From Ailanthus altissimus (lineage: Eukaryota; Streptophyta; Magnoliopsida; Sapindales; Simaroubaceae): DNA of 64,000 bases. The stretch is taken from NCBI GenBank assembly GCA_946807835.1, contig OX327700.1:23658001-23722000 (forward strand), given 5' to 3'. The position numbers and the translations under genes were made by a program. Position 1 is the first letter of the stretch; every line of letters begins with the position of its first letter. A model generated the notes under the pieces. That model was given only the letters and a program-made list of their open reading frames with translations. It searched no databases and had not been told where the DNA came from. Shown here one piece after another: positions 11,914 through 23,800 of the stretch.

Positions 11914-13891
11914 TGATAGGGTATTGTAAGTGTATGTGTTATGCTACGGGTAAATGTGTGGATTTTAAACAATTAAAAATATCACATGCTTCACATACAA
12001 TGTAGTAGATTTAATATATATTAACATAATCTCATTACACTAATAAGATTATAGGACTCACCATCGAAGCGTGCTTTGAATAATTCTAGTTGGAGACGTG
12101 GTGAGCTTCCACAAACTACAATAATAGCTTTTTTTTTTTTGAAATATCTGAAGCAACTCTTTACTTCTATTGTTTTTGTCTCTCGAATTATTTTAAGGTT
12201 AACTATTTAACCTTTCAAAAACAAAGCCACAAGTAGTAAATTAAACTTTTTCAATTTGTTCAATCTCTCGGTCATCATGCTTGTATATATATATATATGC
12301 AACTCTTTATTTCAAATTTAACTAATTAAAAATGAGCTAAATGACATGTGACTAAGCATGACAAGGTAAGCATAAAAATGAGTGGCAACTACTTGCTTTT
12401 GTTGACGAAATAAAGAAGCAATTGGTGGCTAATTAACTTAATATGCTACCACGTCTTACTTCATTGAATTCAATTCATATTTTCTTTTTTAGCAAATGAA
12501 GAAAAATCATGTGTAGCCATTCATCTTAATTCATCAAGTTAAATTTTGGCATGTATCCAATACTTTAGTTCCATCTAATGACAGCATTACATGGCAACGG
12601 CTTAATGAATTTAATTCATTTAATAAACGATCGAATTGTAAATTAAAACCACAATTGTTTCATTCTTTTGATAGCTTTATATACTAATACTCAATTTAAT
12701 ACTCATATAAATTATTGACATAATTTAAGATATACACTAGGTAAATTAAAATGTCAAGTCTCACTTAGTATAATTTTAAGTTTAACACTTAAATCTTAAA
12801 TATTTTTCGAGAGACCCTGAAATAAATAAATAAATAGCTAAATTAAATATATTATAAAATAAAAATTATTTCATAACTTTATCCACTAATGTCCAATTTA
12901 GTACCCAAACAAATTATTGGCACAATTTGAGACATACATTAGGTAGATTAGAATGTCAAGTCTCACTTGGTATAATTTTAGGTTTAATACTTAAACCTTA
13001 GCTATTCCTCGAGAGACTCTAAAATAAATAAATATTTTTTAAAAACTTCTCGGATCGAACAATTTGATTCGGTGCGCTACTTACGTGCTCAATGAGTACA
13101 CTTCATATAGTGAGACTTCCTAGGTTCACACCCATTTTGTCTCAGGAAATATTTTCGTAAATCCATAACCGATGCCTCACACACACACACGTTATGGATA
13201 ATACAAAATGGCGAGTTGAACCATACAAGTTGAAGTTAATCCATATTCATACAATCCCTCAATCATATATATATCCTAGAAGAGCAAAAATATAAATCAA
13301 TACCGTCAAGTCCCCTAAAGCTCAACCATAAACTTATCTCCTCAATTCGTATTCAAATAAATAATATCCACAAATTACTTTACGATATTGTATATATTAC
13401 GGGAAACTTTTTTTCAAGTATCATATTTATGGCCATAAGACTTCCTAAAATATAACCTTAGAGCTTCTGAATATTTAATTTACCCATATGAGCTGACGAA
13501 TTCCATATCTACATACACTGGACTCCATAAGTATCGGACTATATCTAGCGATACCCAACAGTCAGACCATAAAAGGTCTCTGACATGTGTGAAACTTAAG
13601 TATGGTGGATCACTCACAAGCCCATTATGGTGCTTAGGTTTAAGGACCACGAATACTACTCAATTCGAGAAGACCCTCCATTGGCGAATTTATGGGATAT
13701 TTATTAAAGGTTTTCTGAGTCTTGTTTAGTATCCAGTCCTCACTAAATACATGTATATCTATACGAGCTTCAAATAAACTCATGATCTCATAAGATTAAT
13801 CATTTAGACAATCTAGATATATAATACTTGTATATCTATACGAGCTTCAAATAAACTCATGATCTCCTAAGATTAATCATTTAGACAATCT

Positions 13892-13931
<40 letters not shown>

Positions 13932-14281
13932 CGATCTATATTAATCAGTTTCACTCGACAAAGCCTACATCAGTGGAAATAGATCAAAAATAAATAATTC
14001 AAGGACATACTTGCATAATGACATTTCTTAACAACTCTTGCAATTATTTGCAACTATGTCATTGTTAGTATATTCTCAGGTCTTTGTCCTATTTCAGACA
14101 TAATTCTAACTCTTTAGACCTGATCTGAACTCCTTCAGATCAATATAATGTCCAAAATATTACAAGCATCTTACCTAATAAAAAATAATTAGCGATTTAA
14201 TAAAATATTTATTTATTACATAAATATGAAATAACAATATTCATATAAAATTGAGATGATACATGAGCATAAATCCCAACA
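11914..14281 (-). mobile_element. Solo-LTR-like element A inserted in the minisatellite
   Basis: Read on minus it starts TGTTGGGATTTATGC and ends CCCTATCA, i.e. TG..CA ends. It is flanked by an exact 5-bp duplication, CTTTG (11909-11913 and 14282-14286). Deleting it restores a normal array unit. Its 5' ~1.1 kb (minus strand) aligns with element B from 52132, for example over GACCATGAAAGGTCTCTGACAT-like and GTATCCAGTCCT words. No protein domains, PBS or internal region are visible, so it is probably a solo LTR of about 2.4 kb or a short non-autonomous element. It contains a ~202-nt duplication (12672-12829 / 12871-13029), a 77-nt duplication (about 13750-13905), a CA run and an AT run (13893-13928). 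Confidence 0.8.
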
Positions 14282-16735
14282 CTTTGAACAACTGAGAGGG
14301 GCCTTACCCCAAACCCACGACTCTTTTACTGACCAAATGGGTCGTATAGACTTTGTCCTAAAACTTGCGACACTTATACTGGTTGAAGGGGTCATAGAGG
14401 CCTGTGTGGCTCTCTTACTAATCAAAAGGTCATAGAGGCCATGCTTCATACCCCTTTGATTTGATCAATTGAAGGGGTCATAAAGGTTTTTTCTTATACC
14501 CTTCGACTCTTCTACTGATAAAAGAGGTTATATAGGCCTTGCCTTATATCTTTTGGTACTTTGATCAACCCAGGGGATCATAAGGACTGTGACCAAAACC
14601 TACGGCTCTTCTACTGACTAAAATGGTTATAGAGGCTTTGCCCATACCTTTGACTTTTCTAATGATCAAAGAGGTTATAGAAACTATACTTGTACTGTTT
14701 GACTCTTCTAACCAAATGGGTCCAAAAGGCTTTGCCTTGTAACCTTTTGTTCTTTAATCAACTAATAAGGTTATAAAGTCCTTACAGGTTATATGAGTTT
14801 TGCCTCATATCTCTTAACTCTTCTATTAACTAAATAGGTTATAGATGTCTTATCCTTTTCTTATTGACTCTTTTTACCAATAAGGACAAAGGACTTTGAC
14901 CTGTACCTTTTGATTTTTTAATCAACCGAGGGGATTATATGGGCCTAGCTTTGTATCCCTCGACTCTTTTATTGACCAAAGCGATCATAGAACCTTTGCC
15001 CCACACTATTTAGCTTTTCTTCCAAAGGGGTCATAGAGGTCTTATCCCATACCTTTAGATTCTATGATCAAACGAAGGGTTTACAAGGGCTTTACCACAT
15101 ACCACTTAGCCCTTTTACTGACCAAAGGGGTTATAAAGGCCTTGCCTCGTACATATTTGCTCTTTTAACTAAAGTGGTCAAAGAGGTCTCGCCCCATACT
15201 CTTTGGTTCTTTGATCAACTAAAGGGGTCATAAGGGACTTGTCTCATACCCTTTGGCTCTTTTAACTAAATGGGTCTTAGAGGTTTTGCCTTATAACCTT
15301 TTGTTGTTTGATCCATCGATAGGGTTATAAGGGTTTTGCCCCGTACCCTTCAGTTTTTATGTTGATCAGATGAATTATTATTGTCTTGCTTTATCCCTAT
15401 TGGCTCTTTTGACCATATAAGTCATAAAAAAAGCCTTACTATATACCTTTTAGCTCTTCTACTTGCCAAAGCAGTCATAGGGACCTTGACCTAAATTATT
15501 TGTCTCTTCCGATCAAAGGGGTCTTGGGGATCTTATCTCATATCCTTAGATGTTTTATCAACTAAGGGGGTTATAGAGTCTTTGGCCCAAACCCCTTAGA
15601 TCTTTTGCTGACCCAAAGAGGTTAAAGGGGTTTTGCCCCATCCCTTATAGCTTTTTTACCAGAAAATTCATAAAGGCCTTACCCCGTACCTTTTGGCTTT
15701 TTTGTTTACCAAAGAGGTCATAAGAGTCATGCTTCGTACCTTTTAACGTTTTTGAAAAATGGGTCATAAGGACTTACCTCATACCATTTGATTCTTTGAT
15801 CAACCAATATAGTTATAAGGGCCATGTCTAGTACCTATTGGCTCTTTCATTGCCCAAAAAGGTGATAAAGGCCTTGCCCCATACCTTTGGCTTATTTGAC
15901 CAAAGGAATCATAGGGCCTTGTCTCGTACTTTTTGTTTTTTTATCAACCAAAGGGATCATAGAGGTCATACCCCATACCATTTGTCTCTTCTTTTTACCA
16001 AAGGGGTCATAAGGATATTGCCTGTACCTTCTAGCTCTTCCATTAATCAAAGGGATCATAAGGGTCATGCTCCGTATCATTTGACTCTTTTAATTAAAGA
16101 GGTCATAAGGGCATTACTTTGTACCCTTTGGTTCTTTGATCAACCGATAGGGTCATAAGGGTCTTGTTTCATACCTCTCGACTTTTTTGTTGACTAAAGA
16201 GTTTATAGGGGCATTGCCTCGTACCTTTTGGTTCTTCTGAACAAAAGGTTATAGAGCCTTACCTTGTACTATTTGATTTTTTAATTAACCAAATGGGTCA
16301 TAAGGGCTTTGTCTCATACCTTTTGGTACTTTTAACTAAGAGGGTCAAAGAGGTCGCACCTCATACCCTTTAGATCTTTAATCAACTGATGAAGGGGTCA
16401 TATAGGCCTTTCTTTATATATCTTGACTCTTATGTTGACCTAAGGAGTCATAGAGGCCTGCATCAGACCTTTTGGCTCTTTAACTCACATAAAGGGTCAT
16501 AAGAGGCCTCACCTTATATCTTTTAACTCTTTTATTGATCAAATGGGTTATAGGGGTTGCTCATACCTTTTGGCTCTTCTGAGCAAAGGGTTCTTAGGGA
16601 TATCGCTCTATATGTTTTGGATTTTCAATCAACTAAAGTGGTCATAAAGGTCTTGCTCCATAATCTTTGGCTCATTTACTGACTAAATGGATTATAGGGG
16701 CATTGCCTTATACTTTTTTGTTCTTTAATTGTTCC
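14282..16735. repeat. Degenerate ~50-bp minisatellite, about 48-50 units
   Basis: Tandem array with a period of about 49-50 nt (some units 38-44). The recurring parts are GGGGTCATAGAGGCC, TTGCCCCATACC, CTTTGGCTCTTTTACT and GACCAAA. Units differ by many substitutions, so the array is old. In many units the CCCTTTGG block and the following CCAAAGGG block are complementary across a loop of about 12 nt, so single strands could form one hairpin per unit. ORFs here (for example 15838-16158 plus) just read the repeat and are not called as genes. Confidence 0.92.
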
Positions 16736-17155
16736 TTTTAGACATCATGCTGATGTTCCTAAAAGAGAAGAGGATTATTACTATGTGGCCTCGTCTAATA
16801 GGATTTAATCACTTGCAAGTAACCTGTTGAGAGTAAAAATAGGAAATTTGTTAAGCCTTGAGACGAATGCATTATCTGGTATTTTTGTGGCACCTGTTAG
16901 GTTCTTTTAGAAATGTTCTCATGTTTGAATTCTCATGTCTGTAGTTGGATCTTTTCATCTACTTCGTATTAACCTTCATTGATCATGATTAAAGGCTCTT
17001 TTGAGTTTTTATTTTCTTCACCAATGTCGTTAATTATTCTTAATTCCTAGGTCTTTATGAATAGATTTATGGTTATCACATGTCTATGAGCTATGGTCTT
17101 TAACTTATTTCTTACAAACAACACCAAACTATTAACTCTAAAATTTGGGCGATTT
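16736..17155. other. Spacer right of the minisatellite
   Basis: Unique-looking sequence with no ORF or repeat end that I can recognise. Confidence 0.5.
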
Positions 17156-17159
17156 CAGA

Positions 17160-17660
17160 ATTAACAAGTTAGATTTATTTATTTTTGAAACGATTGATTG
17201 AGACACAATAAATCATAAAAAATATATAGTAAGACGAAATTTTTAGTGGTTCAGTTTAATGTAAGCTTACGCTCACTTTACCGAACTTGATAAACTCACT
17301 TATATTGCACTATTAAATAATATTTTTACAATAATGATATAACAAATCATATCCATTACACAAAATAAAATAAAATAATAATAATGGGAGAGTAAGAAGA
17401 AGAATATCACACAGAAGCTATAGCAAGGAGAAAATGGATCTTTAATCCTCCCATTCTCTTTATTGCTTAGTCTCCTTTTTAATAAAAGCTATTATGCTTT
17501 ACTATAGATTAAGTCCGGGTGCAATTAGGGTAAGATGTCTCCTTCCTTATTTAAGACATGTATCAAAATTATAAGAGATTTTTTCTTAAAGAATCTTGAG
17601 ATTTAAAAATCTCAAAATTGAGGATAACCTACATCTTCAGTGCGACTAGTTAATTGTCTT
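17160..17660 (-). mobile_element. Possible Ty1/copia LTR remnant
   Basis: Contains AGTGGTTCAGTTTAATGTAA followed by CTTACGCTCAC. This resembles the GTGGTTC..CCTACAT phrase of the copia LTRs at 50101 and 60717 and of plant copia LTRs generally. Flanking AT-rich tracts and a nearby ATCACACAGAAGC-type segment agree. No TG..CA ends or target duplication could be fixed, so this is tentative. Confidence 0.3.
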
Positions 17661-18567
17661 GGTCTTTGTGTAAGTACCTCTGCTTAAAGAGGAGTACTCA
17701 ATTTTAATGGAAACATTGATGCCATACTAATCTATTCTTATTATTGCTAACTATAGAAGGTACCTTGTTTAGTGTTATAACTCCGAATTCATTACCTTAT
17801 TCAATTCTGAAACCTTCTAAAGAGCGAGCCAATGCATCTATAATATTCTTTATAAGGAGACAGTTATAATTGAGGACTTCGGGTCGTACAAGGTTTAAGA
17901 GCCGAATTGACCCTTTGAAAGAACTTGACTTTGGGCCGTAATCTCAAGGAGAACATGTTATATCCAAACTTTGTACATAAAGCAATAACACTACCCTTTT
18001 CCAACACGACTTTCGTTTCATAGCTCTTTGATAAATCGCTGCGTCCTTTCTTTGTTATCGACATTCGACACAATGGTTTTGCAGGCTGGTCGTATATTAG
18101 CTTTTGCAATCTTTGTTTTGCCATAAAGAGTGATGAAGTAGGACGTGTCCATTAATGGCTTCGGTTTGGGGTTGACAGGGTTATAATTTGTTGTTTCCAA
18201 AACAAAGGGGTCGAGCCCATGCGGAATGGGCAAAAAAGCTTGGTGTCTCGGATCTCTTCATCTTGAAATGAGCCCATTAATATTCGTCAAACTCACCAAA
18301 CGTGAGTGGATTGTGATTGTTGTTTACTGACATTGACTGATGGATACCACGTGGTTTCACATTTGTTATCATATAAACCGGGTCAACGGCATAGTTGGTA
18401 CTTTGTAGTTTTGATCTTGATCTCAATTCCCATCACCGAGCAGCCCCGAGCTTTCAATTATTAATTTTATTTTCTTTTCCTGATCTCTTCGCATCAAAGA
18501 CTTTGAGGACTCTTTGGCTCTCCTTTGTTCTTACATAAATATAAATACAAATATAATGATAATGCAT
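17661..18567. other. Intergenic segment with two overlapping minus-strand open frames, unrecognised
   Basis: 17864-18124 and 18018-18233 (minus) are open in different frames. The second opens with TTG, not ATG. Neither peptide shows a domain I know and they compete for the same DNA, so at most one could be real. A CCACGTGG G-box-like palindrome lies at about 18349. Probably non-coding. Confidence 0.35.
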
Positions 18568-18804
18568 TTATGATAATATTGGATTACAGATTACGGTTAA
18601 AGGCCGGAGTCTCTCGGGCAAGACATAAAGAGACACATTCACATAAAAGTCGTCATCTATTATCGATAAGACGACGTCCATATATTTATTATGCGTTAGA
18701 ATAAGGCCAAAACCCTCGATATAGTTTGTCAGAGCAAGAAATGTGTCCTGCCGTCCCACGCCTTCTCTCTTTTGAAAGCAAGAAAGATCAGCACTCCAGC
18801 TCAT
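18568..18804 (-). CDS. Hypothetical 78-aa ORF
   Basis: The ATG of MSWSADLS at 18804 runs to TAA at 18568 with no interruption. The middle is hydrophobic-acidic (includes VVLSIIDDDFYVNVSLYVLP). No family is recognised, there is no clear signal peptide, and nothing nearby shares its context. It may be a chance ORF or a fragment of a lost gene. The plus-strand ORF 18726-18989 overlaps it antisense and looks like its shadow. Confidence 0.2.
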   Translation of the reverse strand: MSWSADLSCFQKREGVGRQDTFLALTNYIEGFGLILTHNKYMDVVLSIIDDDFYVNVSLYVLPERLRPLTVICNPILS

Positions 18805-18989
18805 CAATCATCAATCGTCAATCATCAATCATCTTGAGTGATGAGTTCACAAACCACTTGACCATTTTATGGTTGGCAAATGGTCGATTCGAGATGACAA
18901 ATTCAATCCATCTTTTGCTCTTCAAATTTTTTCATATTTTAATAGTCCAACTTGGCTTTTTGTTACATCTCGACAAATCACCTAACTGA

Positions 18990-20600
18990 ACACGTAAAAC
19001 ATAACATAAGCACGACTTGATTCGCGGATCACATGGATACGAATAAGTCAATTTAAATTTATTCTTCTTCTTCGTAGAATATCACATCGAACATAAACTC
19101 TTTTTTTTTTTTTTAAATGTAACGGAGAAATAATGCATTGCATTGCTTATTCTTTATTATTGAGTCGTTTAAACAAATGCCATGGAACATAAATTTTTAA
19201 ATGGGACATATCAATTTGTTAATAAATAATCACTATTAAAAATATAAATAATTTAAAAAAATGCTACCGTGTTCGATGATATAAACTAATAACTATGTCT
19301 ATAATGAACACAATTTGTTTAAAGGGATGATAATAGTTGAATATTCAAATTAAATATCAAATAAACTTTATTAGAAAATTCAAATTAATAAGAGTTATTT
19401 TACATTTTCTTAATCTTACCTTTTGATTTTTTTATATTATTATATCCCAACTAAAGGGAGAAGATATAGTGACTTATTAGAATTCACAATCATAATGTGT
19501 GGATGTGAGGCATTTTAATTTTTTTTTTCATTGTATTTATATTACAAAAAAATTAAAAGAGAGAAGATAAGATGACTTAGAATACAAAATCAAAAGGTAT
19601 GATTGTGAGGCCTTTTAACTTTTTCTTTAATTGTTATTGTTGGAAAGATTTTTAGCAGGTCGGTCTAACCAGTTGGCCCTTTAATTTCACTCTCTCCTTT
19701 TCAATAGGAGAGTTTAATTGGTAAAAGATACAGAGTCTAGACCAAGTTTAAGATGAGATCAATTTTCAATTATATGTAATCTAAACTAGTAAATTCATAG
19801 ACTCTTTAAATGTTGCGGGTATTACAAAAAGACTAGAACGAATCAAATTACTAATTTTGTTTTAATTTTAATTATTTACAATATTATATAAATTTTTTTT
19901 TATAAATAAATGAATCTCACTTAAACTTATTTATTAATTAAAATAAAGGGTAAATATATTAATAAGAGTATGATATACATTAATCATAATTTAAATAAAA
20001 TTTCACTTCCTAATATTTCTTATTAGAAAAGAGTTAAATTCATATCTTATAAAATTAGGTAATTAATCATCTGTATTAATAATTATTTATTTATAGAAAC
20101 GACAAACAATACAATCTATTTGCTTATGTATGTACTTTTTCACACATAAGCATATTTTTTTATTTATAAATATTGAATTAAACGTTGAAGTAAATTTTTT
20201 TTCTACAAAATAATAAATAATGTATTCACCAATCAAAAAAGTTACAAGTAAGTAAAAATATAATTAATTAAGTAGGTTCTAAACTAGAAAACTTCGGGTA
20301 TATTATAACTAAAAGGAAGGGCTATAGTGACTTTATAACTAAAAGGAGGGGCTATGCCGCTATGGTGACTTTGAACCCACGGCCAAATTGTGAGAAGTTT
20401 TAGCACTAAGTAACCTGAATTTTGTTAGTGATGGTTTAAATATGTTACTTTGCTAAATATATGAATCCTTGAACTTTTGCTAAAAAAAAAAATTGAGTGG
20501 TCCAAAATTAATGAGTTAGAATTGCTGATTCTTAGAAAAACAGTTAGTTAAAATTAATAAAATAAAATAAAATTACAGAAAAATAATTATCATTATTTAA
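18990..20600. other. Intergenic / distal promoter region of the 4CL-like gene
   Basis: AT-rich with no gene. Holds two small direct duplications. About 85 nt is repeated at a period of ~103 nt (from 19458 and from 19561, both starting GAGAAGATA). About 30 nt is repeated in tandem (20303-20375, phrase ATAACTAAAAGGA(A/G)GGGCTAT). Otherwise I see nothing defined. Confidence 0.6.
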
Positions 20601-20603
20601 CTC

Positions 20604-20613
20604 ACATATAAAA
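20604..20613 (+). promoter_or_regulatory. Candidate TATA box of the 4CL-like gene
   Basis: ACATATAAAAAAAG lies about 265 nt upstream of the ATG at 20872, leaving room for a pyrimidine-rich 5' leader of usual plant length. It is the best TATA-like word in an AT-rich setting, so support is weak. Confidence 0.35.
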
Positions 20614-20871
20614 AAAGATTATGACCGTTGAATTTAAAATGTATGGAACGAGTAATTACAATAATCTTCCAACTTCGCTGCATTTATTTAATTAAACGTA
20701 AATTTTTTTTATGCCAACATCTTCTTCATCTTCAACACAACTTACAATTTCTTGCCTTGCTCTTCTTTCATTTCAGAATTTCCATTTCATTTTATCACTA
20801 TCAATATTACCTCTGAAAAAAAGAAGAAAAAACACTCATTATTTCACGTCCATTTTCTTGTTTCTAGTTCA

Positions 20872-23800
20872 ATGGAGAAATCTGGGTATGGTCGCGATGG
20901 CATCTACAGGTCATTAAGGCCTCCTTTGGTTCTTCCCAAGGACCCCAATCTGTCCATGGTTAATTTTCTCTTTAGAAACTCTGCTTCTTATGAGTCCAAA
21001 TTAGCCCTCATTGATGCTGATTCTGGTGAATCTTTGACCTTTTACGAGTTCAAATCCACACTGATCAAGCTCTCTCACGGCTTTCGCCATCTCGGTATTA
21101 GAAAAAATGATGTTGTGTTGATTTTTGCTCCCAACTCAGTTCAGTTTCCTCTTTGTTTTCTCGGTGTTATTGCTCTAGGTGCTATAGCCACAACTGCCAA
21201 TCCCGTTTCAACTGTATCTGAACTGTCAAAGCAAGTTCAAGATTCTAATCCAAAACTTGTTATTACAATTCCTGAATTATGGGACAAAGTTAAAGGCTTT
21301 AACTTGCCCGCAGTCCTTTTAGGTTCAAAAAGTATACTTTCTTCTTACAGTCTTAGTTCAAGTTCAAAGATTGTGCCTTTTCATGACTTGGTTCAGTTAT
21401 CTGGGAATGTTTCAAATTTTCCAGATGTTTCCATCAAGCAAACAGATACTGCTGCTTTGTTGTACTCTTCAGGTACAACCGGTGTAAGCAAAGGTGTCAT
21501 TTTGACACATAAGAATTTCATTGCAGCATCTTTGATGATAACTACTGACCAAGAAGTGGCTGGTGAGGTAGATTATGTGTTTCTTTGTGTCTTGCCTATG
21601 TTTCATGTATTTGGGCTTTCAGTTATCAATTATGCACAGTTGCAAAAGGGGAATTGTGTTGTTTCAATGGGGAAGTTTGATTTTGAGATGGTTTTGAGGG
21701 CTGTTCAGAAGTATAGAGTAACACATTTGTGGGTTGTGCCACCAATTATTCTTGCATTGGCGAAGAATAGTTTGGTCAAGAAGTTTGACCTTTCCTCATT
21801 GAGGCATATTGGTTCCGGTGCTGCTCCTTTGGGTAAGGATTTGATGGTGGAATGTGCAAAGAATTATCCTCAGGCCAAGGTTCTTCAGGTAGTCAAATTT
21901 GAGCATTAGTACTAGAATTATGTGTTGGTTACAAAACATGAAGGACCTGATGAATTTTGCATATTAAAGTGGTGTATCTTTACATATAAACAAAGGATAT
22001 GCATAAAAAGTTCATATATTGGAGTTATCAGGGTCTCGAGTCAAGAACTAATTTCCAAGTATGGTAGAGATCAATCTAGATGATGAATTCTGCTGTATTT
22101 CCAATTTCTTAAATCCAGTAGATGCAGAGCATTGTTTCTACCCATTATGAAGTAGTAAAATTGGATTAAATTCTTTGCATCTTAGACAGACATTTTAAAA
22201 GTAGAAAAACTCTGTTGGAGCATAAATTATTAGTAGCATATTATGTTTGTGAAATTCAGTAAAAGTTTAAGGTGTTGCTTTGGTACTAGCTTTAGTTTGT
22301 TGCTTTGACCAAAATTATGGAAGAAGTTACTATTGATTCTTTCCAAGTTCTGCGAGGGGCTTAGAGTAATAAAATTTGCCTGATTTAGGAAAAGCTCTTT
22401 GGTTTCAGGGCTATGGTATGACGGAAACTTGCAGCATCGTCTCAGTAGAGAATCCATGGGTAGGAGTTCGACACAGTGGTTCAGCTGGAACGCTTACTCC
22501 AGGAGTTGAAGCTCAAATAGTTAGTGTGGATAATCTAAAGCCTCTTCCTCCAAATCAACTGGGGGAAATATGGGTTAGGGGACCTAATATGATGCAAGGT
22601 AGAGTGTATGTTAGTTACTTCAGATTAGCTCTCTTAATGTGTTTTCGTATGGTTGATTTATTTACTTTTTGGTTGGGAGTAAGAAGATCGGATTACTTGT
22701 AATCTTAAATATGTGGGAAGATTAGAATAATCAACATAAAATTTCCTTGACCTTGAAACTTAATTCTTGTTATATCAGTGGCTAGAAAATCTGATTATTT
22801 CAATCAGTTTGTACTCCATGGACTTAAAAAAAGAATGCTGTTAAGAACTGCTGGCTTTATGTTGCAGCAAATAACCCTTTCTTGTGACAACTAATTAAAG
22901 CTAGGCTTCAAAATCAGTAGTGATTCTCATATCGATACTTGATCCTTCTTTATCATATGATCTTAGTTTGTTTTTACTTGAATAATGCTACAGTCTAGTA
23001 CATCGACAGTTCGGCTGGAAAGAAGAAAGCCATTCCATATATGATTAATAGTAGAAGTTTTTACTAATATCAATATTGATATCCTGAAAACAATAATGAC
23101 TCACTCTTCTAGCTGTTCCATTAAAAGCCAAAAACCTGGTACTGGTGATAACCTTCTGAGATTTTTACCAAGAAGTGAACAACCTTTACAATGCTGCCTA
23201 TGAGATATCGGCACCTAAGAATTCTTTTATGCTCATATACATATGATCATTATTCCAGTTCATAGTGAATAACAATGTGAATATTGGATTTGTTTTTGGA
23301 GAAGTTGGCCTACCAAATTGAAGGTATTATAAACCCAGCTCCTGCATATCCTACATTATATTTCTACCAAACCAACATAGCTGGATCAACCCAAAAGTTC
23401 CTCTCTCCCTTCCCATGTGCACACTAGTTTCTTGTGGATTTCAGTCATGTTGATTATGGTTGAAATCTTCATTATGTGAAAATCTTACTGCTTAGGACAT
23501 TCTCAAGCAGCTCCTTCTCTGGGTTATTTCAAAAAGCCCCAGGAGGGTTTGTCTCTGCTGTGTGCAGGCCAACAAGGTTCCCAAAGATAACCTTTGTCAT
23601 TGTAGGTCAAGGTCTTCGTAATTTCATATTTTGTTATCTTTTATGTTCTTTCTTTAAAAAAAATGAGAAATATGCTAGTTGTTCATTTAGTTAGCCTGAT
23701 ATAGTTATGAGGTTGGCTTCATTTCTCAAAAATTTCTGTTGGATTGTACAAGTAACTTGACGCTATCATTTCAAAACTCATTTCAGGTTATTTCAACAAT

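Noticed and set aside
15838..16158. 106-codon ORF with internal repeats such as INQRDH
   Set aside because: It is a reading of the minisatellite; the unit length is not a multiple of three and the frame drifts between units.
14282..16735. CRISPR-like alternation of repeats and spacers
   Set aside because: The whole unit is repeated with heavy drift, there are no unique spacers, and the genome is a plant.
20752..20871. In-frame extension upstream of the 4CL-like start
   Set aside because: It opens with a non-ATG codon and reads a pyrimidine-rich leader; the family N-terminus begins at MEKSGYG.
22230..22457. Minus-strand ORF inside the 4CL-like gene
   Set aside because: It overlaps exon 2 and intron 1 antisense, with no domain and no splice or promoter support.
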